A stretch of DNA of 64,000 nt from Neocallimastix lanati (nom. inval.) (GCA_016946835.1 JACVTC010000018.1:1335501-1399500), one strand, 5' to 3'. Counted from the stretch's first letter, positions 38,000 to 50,035 are shown. The notes: generated by a model not told the origin, from the letters alone. Numbers and translations are program-made.

Positions 38000-38538
38000 T
38001 AATATTATTAATATAATATTAAATGTTAGAAATAATGATAATAAATATATAGATAAATAAAAAAAATAATAATTATAATTTATTTATTTACAAATAAATG
38101 ATAATTTTTAAAAAATAAAATGAATAAGTGTATATATTTACAATTCAGTTAGATTTTGAAGATTCTTTATTTGCTTTGGAATACTAGTAATTTTAGCTGA
38201 ACCAGCATCACTATATATAATAAAAAAAATAAAATGTATTAGGAACATTATACAAATATAAAATATTTTGGAAAAAAAAAATTAAATACTAAAGTACATA
38301 CAAAATTTCAAGGCCAGTTAAATTAAATATTACTTCAGGAATATTATTAATCCATTTATTTACATTATTAAAAATAATTTTTTTAAATATATAAAATAAA
38401 TATTTTACAGTTTCTTAAGTTTCTTAAGTTTTGAAAGGCTTTTAGGTAAATCAGTAAGATAATTATCTCCAATATCACTAAAAATATATATACATATAAA
38501 TGAAAAATGTTATCAGTCATTTATATAATTATATATAC

Positions 38539-38570
<32 letters not shown>

Positions 38571-39570
38571 ATATATATATTTCTTTTTATCAGTCATTTA
38601 TATAAATATATATACATATTTTTTTTTTTTTTTTTTTAAATACATATATATATATTTCTTTTTTTATTTATGAATACATAAATATTTTTTAAATTCATAT
38701 ATATATATTTTTTATTTTTTTTTTATTTTTTTTTTAATATATATATATTTACAGAATTTCAAGGTTTTCTAAATCTCCTAATTCATCTGGTAATTCAGTG
38801 ATTTGATTATTTGCATCAAAACTTCTGTAAATTAGAAAATTAAATAAATTTTAAATATATTAATAATTTTATAATTAAAATAATAATATTTTATTATATA
38901 ACATTTAATTATAGAGATTATGATTTTTACAATTTCTTTAAGGTTTTAAGTTTTCCTATTCCCTCAAGAGCAGAAATGGAATGAATACCAGCAAGTGTAC
39001 TATTTTTTTTTTTTTAATTTTTTTAAATTTAAAAATAGATTAATATTTTATAAATAATAATAATATAATATAAAATAAAATAAAAATAAAAAAATATATT
39101 ATAATAAAATAATTTTATATATTTTAACTATATTTACAGATCTTCAAGGTTCTTAAGTTTTTCAAAACCTTTAACATTATCTACAACCTTAATTTTACTA
39201 TTAAAAATATTGAAGAAAATAAAATTAAAAGTATAAAAAAAACATAAAATAAAATTAATATATAATCTTTCAATTTTTTTTTTTATATAGATATTAATAT
39301 TTATTCAAATTATTTCTATTTTTATTATTTCAAAAAAATTATTATTATTCACTATAACTGTTACAATTAATATTAATATTTTAAATATTTTATTTTGTTT
39401 CGTCTTTATTAATGAAAACAATAAAATATGATTAATAATAATAATAAAAATAATACAATATTTAATACTAACAGACGTTTAATTGATTCAACGGAGAGCA
39501 AATATTCTAATTCTGACTTATCTAAATAACCAACAGTTTCTCTATTAAATTATATCAAAAAATGGTATTA

Positions 39571-39621
<51 letters not shown>

Positions 39622-39789
39622 ATATATAAATATAATCATATTTTACAATTCAATGAAATCTCCATTAGTAACACATTCATCAATCTTATTTTTCAATTTT
39701 TTTTCAATTTCTTTACAACCGTCTGCTTGGGCGAAAGCTGCAATTGAAACTAAACCAATTGCGATCTTTATTAAGTTCTTGAATAACAT
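36678..39789 (-). CDS. Secreted leucine-rich-repeat protein with three hevein-like (CBM18) chitin-binding domains; 12 exons
   Basis: Predicted 481-residue protein. Exons (minus): 39647-39789, 39473-39541, 39138-39197, 38931-38999, 38753-38824, 38409-38477, 38302-38370, 38142-38210, 37875-37943, 37719-37787, 37483-37554, 36678-37293. Exon 1 encodes a signal peptide ('MLFKNLIKIAIGLVSIAAFA'). The following 60-72-bp exons each give one repeat, e.g. 'NNQITELPDELGDLENLEIL' and 'NNLLTKIPKGLEYLKNLEYL'. All introns are phase 2 and split a Leu or Phe codon; donors are GTAA/GTTA/GTAT, acceptors AG except before exon 7. Exon 12 adds a Cys-containing linker and three eight-cysteine hevein folds at about residues 341-380, 392-431 and 443-480 ('CGAEYGKCPSGECCSKYGWC'). 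It likely binds chitin at the cell surface or wall. Exon 12 was joined using an acceptor preceded by an A run. Confidence 0.9.
36836..37141 (-). repeat. 153-bp tandem duplication encoding hevein-like domains 1 and 2
   Basis: 36836-36988 and 36989-37141 are nearly identical in DNA, differing at a few bases. A third, more diverged unit precedes them at lower coordinates. This points to recent domain duplication inside exon 12. Confidence 0.85.
38371..38408 (-). other. Intron 6 without a 3' AG
   Basis: Minus-strand sequence from the GTAAAA donor at 38408 to the expected start of exon 7 at 38370 is only 38 bases, against 87-275 bases for the other introns, and has no AG. Without splicing, translation meets CTG-TAA at once. 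Skipping exon 7 (donor 38408 to acceptor 38211-38212) keeps the frame, because every exon is a multiple of three. Confidence 0.75.
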
Positions 39790-40512
39790 TTTCCTTTTTG
39801 TACTACCTTTTTGTATTCCCTTTAAATAACCAAATATTCTTTATAAAAAAATTTTTTTTATGTATCTCCTTAATAACAAAGGGAATAAAAAAAAGAAATT
39901 CATTTGATTTATATAGAAAAATTAAAAAAAAAAAAAAAAAAAAAAAATTTATCATGACATATCAAATTATTATGTATTGTATCATATATTTTTTATATTA
40001 TTTTTTCTATTATTTATATATTACTTATATATATGTATATATTATTTTTATTAAAATGTTAGAATGTGATTTTATTTTTTTTATTAAAAATATGATTTTT
40101 TTTTTTTTTTTTATTTTATCTGATAATATTATTCTCTTTATTAAATATATATTATATTAAATTCAATAAATATATTATAATATAATATTTCATTTTTTAA
40201 AATTAAAATTTAATATAGGACAATAGTATTGATAAAACGAATCATCTTTTTGTATAGAAAGAATTTCTTTTATTGTTCATCCAATTCATCCAATAATATG
40301 TATATTAAATAAATAAAAAAGGAAAAAAGAATTATTATTTACACTATATTACAGAATAATCATGACATTTTATATTATTTTATATTATGGTGTATATTAT
40401 AGTATATTTGTATTTTAAAACTTTTAAACTTTTTAATCAAATAGCCAAAAAAAAAAAATTTTAAATTAAAAATTTTAATATATTTATTCTATTTACTAAA
40501 TATAATTATAAT
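39790..40512. other. Upstream region of LRR-hevein gene
   Basis: A/T-rich, with an A run at about 39927-39947. The frame at 39798-40160 is low complexity. Promoter motifs cannot be assigned. Confidence 0.5.
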
Positions 40513-40751
40513 TATATTCTATTCTATTCTATTCTATTATATTCTATTCTATTATATTATATTATATTATATTATATTATATTATATTATATTATATTAT
40601 ATTATATTATATTATATTATATTATATTATATTATATTATATTATATTATATTATATTATATTATATTATATTATATTATATTATATTATATTATATTAT
40701 ATTATATTATATTATATTATATTATATTATATTATATTATATTATATTATA
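40513..40751. repeat. (TTCTA)n then (TTATA)n microsatellite
   Basis: About eight TTCTA/TTATA mixed units are followed by roughly 40 TTATA units. Confidence 0.95.
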
Positions 40752-40984
40752 CAACATAATAACACCAAAAAAAAGTTAAAAATTTTATTATGAAGTTTAT
40801 TGTATGGTATATATTAAACATTAAAAGTTTTATTTTAATATTACCTCTTCACAAGAATATTATTATAAATAATCCTTCTATAATTTAAGGATATTTTGGA
40901 TTTGTATTGGTATTGGTAGAAGAAAAAGAACCTCTTTTTTTTTTTATTTTTTCTTTAATTAAATTCCATTCACAATTTATATAC

Positions 40985-41375
40985 AATTTTCAATGGGCGA
41001 AAGAATTTCTTGTGGCAGGGACATGTATTTCACTACTTTCAATTGTCATTGTCCTGTAGCGTTCTTCATCGTTTTAAATCCGTATTCATTATTTGAATTA
41101 ATTTTTGGTATTCTTTTTTAAATGTTTCTTTCTGATTCCATTTTCTAGAATCAATTGTATCATATTGAAGCACAGATGAGTTTGCTCTATTTATGTTATA
41201 AAAGGATCGTTTAAATTCTTATTCAACTGTCCAATGTTCATTGAAAGGCATTTTTTCCAACACATTATATAATTGAGCACCTGTTCTTTTATGGGATTTG
41301 TTTCCACAATCGACTGATTTCTGATCATAGTAAAAGTTTCTCTACAGAGCATCAGAACTACTGCAATACATAATA
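40985..41375 (-). pseudogene. Relic of an unrecognised gene, paralogue of 43893-44440
   Basis: In one minus-strand frame, with three or more stops, it reads 'NFYYDQKSVDCGNKSHKRTG', 'AQLYNVLEKMPFNEHWTVE', 'EFKRSFYNINRANSSVLQYD', 'TIDSRKWNQKETFKKEYQKL'. It then passes into a short ankyrin-like piece ('KVVKYM') in another frame. The beginning (CSSSD..., 'FYYDQKS', 'GNKSHK') matches the relic at 44220-44430 (CSSTD..., 'FYDERKL', 'GTKSHKK'). Family unknown; the ankyrin tail suggests an N-terminal module joined to ankyrin repeats. Confidence 0.6.
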
Positions 41376-41757
41376 AATGATAAAAATAAAAAAAATTAAA
41401 TTATTTTCATAATAAACCTAATAATAATACTTATTTTTTTTTTTTTTTTAGATATTTCTGTCATATTTTTTCTTCATTATTCACTAAAAATAAATTTAAA
41501 AATTAAACTTGCTTTTATTGTTATTATTTCACCTTTAATGTTTGGTATAAGTATTTAACTATAAATAATCAGTCAATTGATTAAACTTGTGTAAATTATT
41601 CTAAAATAAAATTTTGTTTGCATTACTGATATTACCAGAAATTAATAATAATTATTATAATTTTATTGTTATTATTATTTTTATTTAAAAAATATTAATA
41701 ATATTCTAATTGGAAATAGAAATAAATTAAAGTTACAAAATGAAATCATTCTTTTTC

Positions 41758-41788
<31 letters not shown>

Positions 41789-42204
41789 TTTTACTTACAG
41801 ACTTAACCATTGAGAAGATAAGTAAAGTATATTATTAAAATGAATAATACATTTATATATATTTAAATCATTCACATAAAAAAATAGTTTATATTAAGTA
41901 GGATTGGTATAGAAGAAACGCTCTCTTAATTAATTTCTGTGACTTTTTCTTGATCATGAATAAATACTACTATCCAATAATGTCATGTTGTGTTCCTTTT
42001 AAAATTATAATTACAAATGATATTTTATTAAAATAATTTTTAAAGTATTTCAATTTCTTTAGACAATTATTTTTAAAATTTTTTTTTTGTTTTTATTACA
42101 ACAATTTATATAACTATCTTTTTTCAATAGCTATGTTTATTTTTAAATTAATTTTAAAATATATTCATATATTTTATTAATGATTTTGTTACAATAAAAA
42201 ATAT
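41376..42204. other. Gene-free AT-rich sequence
   Basis: Nothing recognised apart from T runs (41430-41449, 41755-41783). Confidence 0.55.
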
Positions 42205-42390
42205 TGGTTTGCTATTTTCCTTTAATTTTGTTCCAGGTTCAACTAAAAACTTTATTATGACTTCATTTCCACTTTCAAAGGCATCAAATAATATTATTTC
42301 ATCATACCTATCTTCTTTATTTATATCAGATACATGTTCAACTAAACAATTTTATTATTGATTTATTTCCACTTCAACAGGCATAAAATA
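42205..42390 (-). pseudogene. Ankyrin-repeat relic
   Basis: Minus-strand frame: 'EHVSDINKEDRYDEIILFDA' continues into 'FESGNEVIIKFLVEPGTKL'. This is one full ankyrin unit, preceded in another frame by part of a second ('GNKSIIKLF'). No start; stops on both sides. Confidence 0.75.
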
Positions 42391-43104
42391 ATTTTTTTTA
42401 TTTCGTCATTCTAAATAGGAATAAAACCACAAGTCTTTTTTTTTTGTCTTGTTATGTTTTGTTTTGTTTCATTTTTCATTATTTATAAAGTATTTATTTC
42501 TTTATTTTTTTTACAATATTTATACAACTAATAGAAAAAGTAAATGCTTAATTTTTTTTTTAAAGAACTTATAGTACTTTGTAAATTTGTTTATTTTCAT
42601 TTATATAAATAATAATAAAATTTTGGTTACATGCTTGATATAACTTGAAAATTATAATGATAATAATAATAAATAAGTAAATAATGTAAAAAATAAATAG
42701 AAAATAAAATGTTAGTTGAATTTTTTTTAAATCAATAATTCAATCATACGTTTAATATTATTTATTTCCATTCATTAACATTTTAATTATATTCAAAATT
42801 TTTTTCTTTTTTTAAATTTATTATAATTAATTATTATAAATATATTGCTAGAATTATTTGATTTTTTTAGAAAAAAACTTAATTTCTTCAATTTCACAAA
42901 AGGTTTATGATAATAAAAAAAGAATACTATATTTTCATATTTACATTTTCCTTTCCCAATATATTTCTTTTAAATTAGGCTTTGAAGGATGACTTTTCTT
43001 AAAAATTTAAATAATTCAAAATTCAAACCCAACATTAATTATTGAAATATATATATATATATATGTTAAGAGTCAGGAATTTGTGATATATAATTATGTC
43101 AATT
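42391..43104. other. Gene-free AT-rich sequence
   Basis: Nothing I can identify. Confidence 0.5.
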
Positions 43105-43301
43105 TTTGTTATATTTTACAATAAAGAGTAACTAAAGATTTAAATTAATAGGTATTTGCATGTATTTATATGGTTACATTGTGTCTTGTACATTTAACTT
43201 ATTACAATATATATTTGACATATTTTTAGTATGCTTCAATGAGTAATTTAATATGATTTTAATAAATATGACTAATTTCATATGTTTTACATATACTAAC
43301 A
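43105..43301 (-). repeat. LTR-like relic starting TGTTAGTATATG
   Basis: Minus strand from 43301: TGTTAGTATATGTAAAACAT, then sequence matching 29870-30060. A diverged member of the same LTR-like family as 29836 and 34924; no coding sequence nearby. Confidence 0.5.
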
Positions 43302-43614
43302 ATATATATATATTTGTTTATTTATTTAATAAAAAGTAACTCATGGCGGAAATTCATTATAAAAAAAATTTTGTTTTTTCTTTTTATTTAAATTTTTTGA
43401 ATTCCTTTTAAAACTTTAATTTTCAAACATTGATTTTTTCAGTAAAAAAAAAGAAATAGTTAAAAAGTTGTTTCATTTTTTTTTTTTTGTTTTAATTTTG
43501 GTTATTTATTAGTAATTATATTTCTATATAACTTTATATAATATTCTTGTGACGCTTACTATTAAAAAAATTAAATGTTTAATATTTATAAAGAATTTAC
43601 CATACTTTTGTAAA

Positions 43615-43617
<3 letters not shown>

Positions 43618-43662
<45 letters not shown>

Positions 43663-43693
43663 TATTATTACTATTATTATTATTATTATTATT
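43618..43693. repeat. (TTA)n microsatellite
   Basis: About 25 units with two TAC interruptions. Confidence 0.9.
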
Positions 43694-43892
43694 AATATTA
43701 CTATTATTTCTTTTTAATATTTTTTTTATTTATTTTTTTTTTTTGATTTTGAAATAGGTCCCTCTTTCCTTTTTTTTTTTTTTTTCTATTGATATTTGAT
43801 TAGACTCAAAACTTGAAATACGACCTTTTTCAGGTTTGGTAATAACTACTTTATAAGTAATAAATTCAAAAGGATGGTTATTGAGTTTCGTG

Positions 43893-44440
43893 ATTGATTA
43901 AAAATGATTTAATAACGCAATGTCTGTGTTCAATAGTATTTCTTAAAGTGTTATTATACATGTCATGGATTCAACACCCTTTTCCACCAGGTATTCTCCA
44001 CTTCCAAATGTCCATTTTTAATAGCATATTTCAAAAAGTATTCATCAAAATAGATGTAAGCTCCGTTTTATATCAGATATTTCACCAATTCCAAACATCC
44101 GTATTTGGTAACATTTTCATTGTATTGATTCCTTAATTATTATTTTCATCCAATATTGGCCATACTTTCGTAAATGCTTCTAATTAATCCCATTTTTCGA
44201 AATCAGTAGTATAATACAATAGCATAAAGATGAGTTTGTCCGACCCTTCCCCCTTTTCTCTGATCTTTAAAGATTATTTTCAAATTCTTATTCAATTGTC
44301 GAACATTCATAAAAGTACAGGTTTTTCCATCACATAATAAAATACATATATTTTTTTTTGTGGGATTTGGTTCCATAATTGATTAATTTCCGTTCATCAT
44401 AAAAGTTTCTCTACACAACATCAGTACTACTACAATATCC
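43893..44440 (-). pseudogene. Ankyrin-repeat gene relic with unknown N-terminal module
   Basis: Upstream part (44440-44220, minus) matches the relic at 40985-41375 (CSSTD, 'FYDERKL', 'GTKSHKK'). The downstream part has ankyrin units: 'NVTKYGCLELVKYL', a TAA, then 'NGAYIYFDEYFLKYAIKNGH' and 'LEV', then a frame change into 'LVEKGVESM'. There are several stops and frame changes, so no product is expected. The plus-strand frame at 43894-44136 is a shadow. Confidence 0.7.
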
Positions 44441-45549
44441 CAAAATTTTTATTATTAAAAAATAATATATAAATTTATTTCTATTCATTTCTTTTTTATT
44501 GCAAATTATAATAAATGACATCTTGTAAAAATAACTTAATTTTAGTCATTTCAAATCAATTTATTAATTATCAAATAAAAAAAAAAATTTTTTTAACTGG
44601 ATATAGAAAATAATTTATATTATTTTTATTTTTATTTTATCTTGTTTTAATTTTTATTAATACTTTATTCTTTTTTATATTATTTAACTAATTATTTTAT
44701 TTTTATTTTTATTATTATTTTTATTTTTATTTTAATTTATTTATATTTTTCTTACATAATTATTTAAAATGGTATTAAATTAAAAAATATTAATTTTTAT
44801 GGGAAAAAATCTTTTTTAATACGTATTATTTATAAAAATATTAAATTACATTTTTTATCAATTATAATTAGACTAATTTTATAAACTATTTAAAATGTAT
44901 TAAATAAAAAAATTTATATTATATTCATAGTATAATTACTTCTATTATTTTTTAAAATTTTTATTTTATTTGTTTTATTTTATATTCATTAATTTTGAAT
45001 TATTACATTAAGTATTATGTCATATTCAAATGTAAAATTTAATAATATTTAGTTTTAGTTATAAAAAATTATTTCATTCTAAATTTATTAAATAATTTTA
45101 TTTATTTTTTTTAAAAAAAAAAAATATACCTGATAAATTTCTCTCTGAACATACTAGTTTAAAGAAAAATTTATATAAACAAGACCACTTTATTACTTTT
45201 TAAAGTATTTGTAAAGTGACCTTTATTATTTATATTTACCCTTTAAATATAAATAATAGTTTTAATATATTTAATGTAAACTACAAATAAAAATAAAATA
45301 ATTTTATAAATAACACTAATAATTAATAAACACGTATTATTAATTATACTAGTTAATTTTATATATTTTATTTATTAATATTAATATTTTTTTATTAAAT
45401 TTCCTCTTTCTTTTCTTTTGTTTACTTTTCTTCTCCTCTTCAAAATAAACAAAAGACATGTTATTTATTTTATTATAATTATTAAAGAACAAAGTTTTAA
45501 ATTATTAATATATTTTTAATATATTTTAATTTCTTAATTAACTTAAATT
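44441..45549. other. AT-rich sequence before the tandem array
   Basis: No gene. Two inverted repeats are visible: CCACTTTAttACTTT...AAAGTatttgTAAAGTG at about 45185-45220, and CTTTTGTTTA...TAAACAAAAG at about 45415-45457. Confidence 0.55.
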
Positions 45550-46014
45550 ATTGATAAATTTATATTTATATTTCATGAGAATACAATTCATATACATCAA
45601 AATATTTTATTTTATTATTAAATTAGTTATTTTCTTATCAATACCTTTTAAATAAATATTTAGTAATGTTATTTATTGAATTTTTTAATAATAACTTTAA
45701 TTATATTATATTAATCATTAAACTAAAAACATTAAAAACGTATTATATAATAATTAAATTATTTTAATTACTATATAAAGTTGAAAACTTTTAAGTATTT
45801 AAAACATCTTTATAATTAGAATTTTTCCAAAATTTTTTAAAAAAGATAATCTATAATAATATTATTAAACTTTAATTTATATACAATATTTAATAATTCT
45901 GTGAATAATTATTAATACATATTATTACTATTACATAATTTTGTAATTATGTAATTATTATATAAAACAACGGAAGTTATTTTATATATAATATTCTTAT
46001 TCAATAAGTTCAAT

Positions 46015-46161
46015 TTATTGAATAGTACATATGGCAGCATGATATCCGATATCAGTTACATTTTTAATTATTCTTGAAGATTTCTTCTTTATAGTCTTAG
46101 AACCAGTAAAAGAAGTATTTTTAACAATATTTGAGTTATTAACAACTATTTGACCTTTCAT
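46015..46161 (-). CDS. Candidate prenylated (CaaX) pheromone-like peptide precursor, copy 1
   Basis: 48 codons, intronless, ATG at 46161 in context GAGAAAAATGA. N-terminus 'MKGQIVVNNSNIVKNTSFTG' is Asn/Ser/Thr-rich and polar. The centre is 'SKTIKKKSSR'. The C-terminus is 'IIKNVTDIGYHAAICTIQ', ending in Cys45-Thr-Ile-Gln, a CaaX box predicted to be farnesylated. Known fungal a-factor-type precursors (S. cerevisiae MFA, S. pombe mfm, basidiomycete pheromones) are 35-60 residues, polar, multi-copy, and end in CaaX; the basic centre here could mark N-terminal processing. That function is inference. No signal peptide is present, as expected for Ste6-type export. AATAAA overlaps the stop codon, and a perfect 9-bp hairpin (ATTCAATAA/TTATTGAAT) spans it. 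Copy 1 is the most divergent at residues 5-7. Confidence 0.75.
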   Translation of the reverse strand: MKGQIVVNNSNIVKNTSFTGSKTIKKKSSRIIKNVTDIGYHAAICTIQ

Positions 46162-46385
46162 TTTTCTCTTTAACTTAACAAAATATATTTATATTTATAA
46201 TTTTTTTTTTAAATATTTAAATTTGATACTAAAAGTATTAATAGTTAATTTTTCAGTAACAAAGTAAATTTACTCTTTATATATATATTTTTACTAATAT
46301 TAATGAATAATAGAAATTTATAATACAATATATATTTTTAATAATTAGGGATTATAATGGAAAATAAAGGAGTGTTCAGTTTAAA

Positions 46386-46413
46386 TTATTTTATCATTAT
46401 TCTTATTGTATGA
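46386..46413 (-). promoter_or_regulatory. 28-bp element upstream of copy 1
   Basis: The block containing TCATTATTCTTATTGTATGA (plus strand) is identical over 28 bp in all six units and lies 225 bp upstream of this ATG. It is a candidate regulator-binding site. A TATA-like run (about 46275-46290) lies between it and the ORF. Confidence 0.6.
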
Positions 46414-48269
46414 CTTCTTATAGTATATAATATAAAGGAGTTCTTGAAAATTAAATAATCATTAAAACAAAGCTATAGTATTAATATTTCAATTTAAGAA
46501 TAAATATTATATAATATTAAAGTTCTATTTTATAGTATAATTTAATATGTAATAAATTTTATTATTAATTATATGTATCATTCTTAAAAAATATTAAATA
46601 AAATTAAACATTTTTCAATATTGAGTAGTATATTAAAAATTTATTTTAATGTTTGAATACATAATATGTTCAAAAAATATTATTAATATTAAAGTAATAC
46701 ACCATCTTATATATTAAATAATAATATTATAGTTAATTGCTAATAAAACATAATATTAAACTTTTAGAATATAAAATCATCAAATAATATTTAAAGGAAT
46801 AATATTTTATATCATCATATGATATTTTTTTTATTATTATTATAAATGTAAAATAATAAAAAATATATATTATAAGATAATAAATTAAAATCAAATAATA
46901 TCCAGATAAATAAACAACAACTTTAAAAAAATAAAAGAATAATAATAAAAAATTAATAAAAAAAATTACCTATATTATTAATCTATAATTTTACAAATAA
47001 TATATTAATACAAGAAGTTATTACTAATAATATTTACAAACAATAGTTTGATATTTTTATTGTTTTAAATAATTATTTTATCTGTTTTAATTATTAAAAA
47101 AATGATCTTTTTATTAATAAAATATTAATATTACTTCTAAATAAAAAATTAATACATTTTATAATTAATAATATTATAATCATTCATAATAATTAAAAAT
47201 TATATTAAATGTTTAAAATTTAAAAAAAAGTTAAATAAATATTATTTTAAATAAACAATTATTAAATTAATATGGATAATTAAAATGATATTAATATATT
47301 TAAAGATAAATAAATATTATTTTTTTAAAAAAAAAATAAAGATAAATTATGATAAATAAAAATTTATAATATTATCAAGAAAAACAGATTGAAAAAATTA
47401 TTATTAAAATGATTATTTCTATTAGAAAAATATTTAATGTATTAACTATTCCTATTTTATTAAATATTTAGAGATAGTTAATTAATAAATTTTTTATTTT
47501 ATTAATTACTTAATAATCTCTATTTAAAAAAATAGAAGATTATATAATATATATATAATAATTACTGAAAAATTTTTAATAATGTTATATCATAGTAATT
47601 TTTTTACAATTTATTAATTAATTCTTTGGATGAAAATTACTATTTAATAATAAATGTTAATTTTAACAGGTTAAAAATTATTTTTAATTTATTCTTTTGG
47701 TTTAGATATTATATAAAATATATATAACGTTCACTAAGACTGTTGTAATATGATTCTATAGTAAGGATTATAATAATAACATATAATAAAATTGAACACT
47801 AGCAAATAAGTACCTTTATATGCAAATCTATAACTTATTTATAGAATTGTAAGGTTAAAGATAACTTATATAATATATATTAAAATATATTATTTTTATT
47901 AAATAATTTAAGATATTTATCACTCATATTATTGTATATATGCCAATATTTAACAATAAAATATATTAAATTTAAAAATAGAAACATTCAATTGTATATT
48001 TTTAATTTCTTTATAAGTTTAATAAAGTTTTTTAAATTTTAGTAATTATATAATATTAATTCTATCATTAAAATATTTATTGAAAATAATTTCTATATTA
48101 AATAATAAATATTATTCATTTAACCGATTAATTTTATATTTTATTAAAATAAATTTATAATATAAATATTTTATTAGTTTATCATATCATATAAAATTTT
48201 TAATACTCACAATCATTTTATAAGCAATATTTTAATAAAAATAATTGAAAAGAAATATAAAAGTTAAAA

Positions 48270-48563
48270 TTAAAATATTAATATTTTGTTAAAAAAAATA
48301 AAATTTATAAAAAAAATTAAAATTTAAAAATGCATAATAATATAGATTTAATCTATTCATTTTCAAAAAAAAAATGCTTTATTATAATATAAAGTTTATT
48401 ATATTTATAAATGAATCATTCATTTCTCTTATTTTTATTTTAATTAAAATTAATTTAATTAAATAAATTAAAACTTATTATCTGGATGATTAATTTAAAT
48501 TAATTAAATCCAAATTTTAATTGGTGACTTTTATTCAGGAAAAAAAATAATAAAGAAAATATT
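48270..48563 (+). repeat. Left arm of ~293-bp inverted repeat
   Basis: Near-identical reverse complement of 48821-49114, with a ~257-bp spacer. It includes 'GCATAATAATATAGATTTAA' and 'TTATCTGGATGATTAATTTA'. Single direct copies of parts of this arm occur in the other units (about 51930-52080, 56870-57110, 59960-60127 plus 60693-60860). Confidence 0.85.
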
Positions 48564-48820
48564 TAAAAATAGATTTTTTTTTGAAATTTAAAATTTAATA
48601 ATTAAATATTTATAAATTATTTTTATTAGTATATTGAAATAAAAATAAATAATATATATAATATTTATAAAAATATTTAATATCATTTTTATTAATTCGA
48701 AATAGAAAAATTTTAAAAAATATGTATAAAAAGTTTATATATAAATTAAAATTAAAATTTTTATTGAATTCATAGTATAAAAGAATATATATTATTTTAT
48801 ATTAATATATTATTTTATAT

Positions 48821-49114
48821 TAATATTTTCTTTATTATTTTTTTTCCTGAATAAAAGTCACCAATTAAAATTTGGTTTTAATTAATTTAAATTAATCATC
48901 CAGATAATAAAATTTAATTTATTTAATTAATTAATTTTAATTAAAATAAAAATAAGAGAAATGAATGATTCATTTATAAATATAATAAACTTTATATTAT
49001 AATAAATCAATTTTTTTTTTGAAAATGAATAGATTAAATCTATATTATTATGCATTTTTAAATTTTAATTTTTTTTATAAATTTTATTTTTTTTAACAAA
49101 ATATTAATATTTTA
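48821..49114 (-). repeat. Right arm of ~293-bp inverted repeat
   Basis: Inverted copy of 48270-48563. It is found only in the interval between ORF copies 1 and 2, so it looks like a local inverted duplication. Confidence 0.85.
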
Positions 49115-49636
49115 AGTTTATTTGTTTTATTTTATATTTCTTTATATAAAATTAAATTAAGAATTATAATACAATTTAATGTAGTATTTAGAAATACATA
49201 ATTATGAATAATTATTTCTTTTTAAATTTATTCAATAATATTTATTATTTTTATAAATAAAATAATATACATTTAAAATATATATTTAATAATGTTATTT
49301 TTGAATAATATTGATGATAACTTTTATTATATTATATAAATTTTTATAATTAAGATATTAACAATATACTATATAAAAATTAAATAAATTTAATTACTAC
49401 ACAAAATTGAAAACTTTTAAGTATTTAAAACATTTTTAATTAAAATTTTTACAAAAATTATTTAAAAAAAATCTATATTTTTATAATTTAATTTTAATTT
49501 ATATATTATATTTTTTAATTCTTTAAATGATTAGTAGTATATATTATTACTATTACATAATTTTGTAATTATGTAATTATTATATAAAACAACAGTAGTT
49601 ATTTTATATATAATATTCTTATTCAATAAGTTCTAT

Positions 49637-49784
49637 TTATTGAATAGTACATATGGCAGCGTGATATCCAATATCAGTTACATTTTTAATTATCCTTGAA
49701 GATTTCTTCTTTAAAGTTTTAGAACCAGTAAAAGAAGTATTTTTAACAATGTTTGAGTTATTAATAACAGTTTGAACCTTTCAT
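49637..49784 (-). pseudogene. CaaX-peptide precursor, copy 2, frameshifted
   Basis: 148 bp instead of 147: an extra base in codon 3-4 (GAACC at 49774-49778 where others have GACC) gives 'MKGSNCY' then stop. The remaining 45 codons are intact in the other frame, with 'IIKNVTDIGYHAAICTIQ' at the end. Sequence is almost the same as copy 3. Either recently inactivated or a sequencing error. Confidence 0.8.
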
Positions 49785-50007
49785 TTTTCTCTTTGCCTTA
49801 ACAAAATATATATATATATTTATATTTTTTTTTATAAATATTAAATTTGATACTAAAAATAATAATAATTTTTTTTAGTAATAAAGTAAATTTTCTCTAT
49901 ATATATATCTTTTTATTTATATTAATAAATAATTGAAATTTATGATACAGTAAATATTTTTAATAATTAAGGATTATGATAGAAAATAAAGGAGTATTCA
50001 ATATATA

Positions 50008-50035
50008 TTATTTTATCATTATTCTTATTGTATGA
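50008..50035 (-). promoter_or_regulatory. 28-bp element upstream of copy 2
   Basis: Identical to the element at 46386-46413; 224 bp upstream of the copy 2 ATG. Confidence 0.6.

Noticed and set aside
39798-40160. 120-codon frame beside the LRR-hevein gene
   Set aside because: Mostly Phe/Ile/Lys low complexity through A and T runs; no conserved motif.
43063-43085. TTAAGAGTC motif resembling the copia primer site
   Set aside because: Only nine bases match and its orientation does not fit the nearby minus-strand LTR-like sequence.
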